Part shown: one piece after another, positions 63,809 to 64,000 of the stretch
Layout: the number at the start of each line of letters is the position of its first letter
How positions within the stretch are numbered: the first letter of the stretch is position 1
Translations under genes and position numbers: made by a program
NCBI RefSeq assembly: GCF_024124765.2
Contig: NZ_JAMXSR020000004.1
Coordinates: forward strand, 1 to 64,000
Source of the DNA: Sphingomonas sp. H160509
Lineage (GTDB): Bacteria; Pseudomonadota; Alphaproteobacteria; Sphingomonadales; Sphingomonadaceae
Reading direction: 5' to 3'
DNA: 64,000 bases
Notes under the pieces: model-generated
What the model saw: only the letters and a program-made list of their open reading frames with translations
The model's database searches: none
Told to the model about the DNA's origin: nothing

Positions 63809-64000
63809 GCTGACATGGCCTTGACTACCAGGGCGCAATTCGAAAGCGGCACGGAAGCGGGGATCAGCGACAGGACGTGAGCGGCAAGCGGCACAGTTCC
63901 AAGATTAGCGCTGAACGTCAGCAAGGCACCACGGAAGGTGACATCCAAATTGACGGTGCCCGGGGCCTGGCGGACGTCGATGCGCTCGATCTCGTCCCAT
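63805..64000 (-). CDS. Hypothetical protein, partial at window edge
   Basis: The C-terminal 64 residues only: WDEIERIDVRQAPGTVNLDV, TFRGALLTFSANLGTVPLAA and a helix before KAMSA. WDEIxxI followed by strands resembles the end of bacterial PH-like domains, a weak guess. The stop overlaps the start of the SHOCT gene, so both belong to one operon. Confidence 0.65.
   Translation of the reverse strand, partial: WDEIERIDVRQAPGTVNLDVTFRGALLTFSANLGTVPLAAHVLSLIPASVPLSNCALVVKAMSA

Overview
The window looks like accessory DNA of a sphingomonad-type alphaproteobacterium (Sphingomonas or a close relative). The evidence is high-GC coding sequence, two large TonB-dependent receptors, an M13 peptidase next to an ABC exporter, and a RepA/ParA plasmid replicon of the kind seen on sphingomonad plasmids. 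This is an inference from protein families; no rRNA or tRNA was found. A large plasmid, or a chromosome with an integrated plasmid, would both fit.

Layout. 0-4.4 kb: the 3' part of an animal-type haem peroxidase and a membrane GGDEF/EAL enzyme. 4.6-11.3 kb: two 836-bp IS5-family copies in opposite orientation bracket a complete replicon module (ParA, a ribbon-helix-helix partner, a centromere-like array, iterons, repA and a winged-helix protein). 11.6-17 kb: M13 peptidase, two-gene ABC exporter, XRE regulator and DUF2975 protein, all leftward. 17.4-21.4 kb: an OmpR-like regulator and a TonB receptor. 21.6-35.4 kb: a mosaic of mostly single small genes separated by 28-bp palindromic sites. Two of these sites sit at the same distance upstream of a serine recombinase gene and of a recombinase remnant. 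An IS66 element lies inside this zone. 35.9-44 kb: Crp regulator, second TonB receptor, SRAP protein, BrnTA toxin-antitoxin and GNAT. 44-47.3 kb: two IS1182-like elements. 47.4-56.9 kb: small ORFs, ECF sigma factor, DoxX-like protein, PdxJ, slipin, M48 protease, lipoprotein and a small membrane-protein family with an AAGNG motif. 57.3-64 kb: an HscC-type Hsp70 operon with a J-like partner, two DUF1266 proteins and a DUF1176 protein, with a convergent SHOCT gene.

Three observations stand out. First, a cassette-like zone carries eight 28-bp sites plus a second related palindrome family. Second, upstream of parA, 30 of 33 TA steps over about 220 bp lie in one 5-bp register. Third, more than a dozen genes are broken by a single extra base, mostly in homopolymer runs. 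That bias suggests sequencing over-calls, so most pseudogene entries here may be intact genes in the organism.

No CRISPR array was found.
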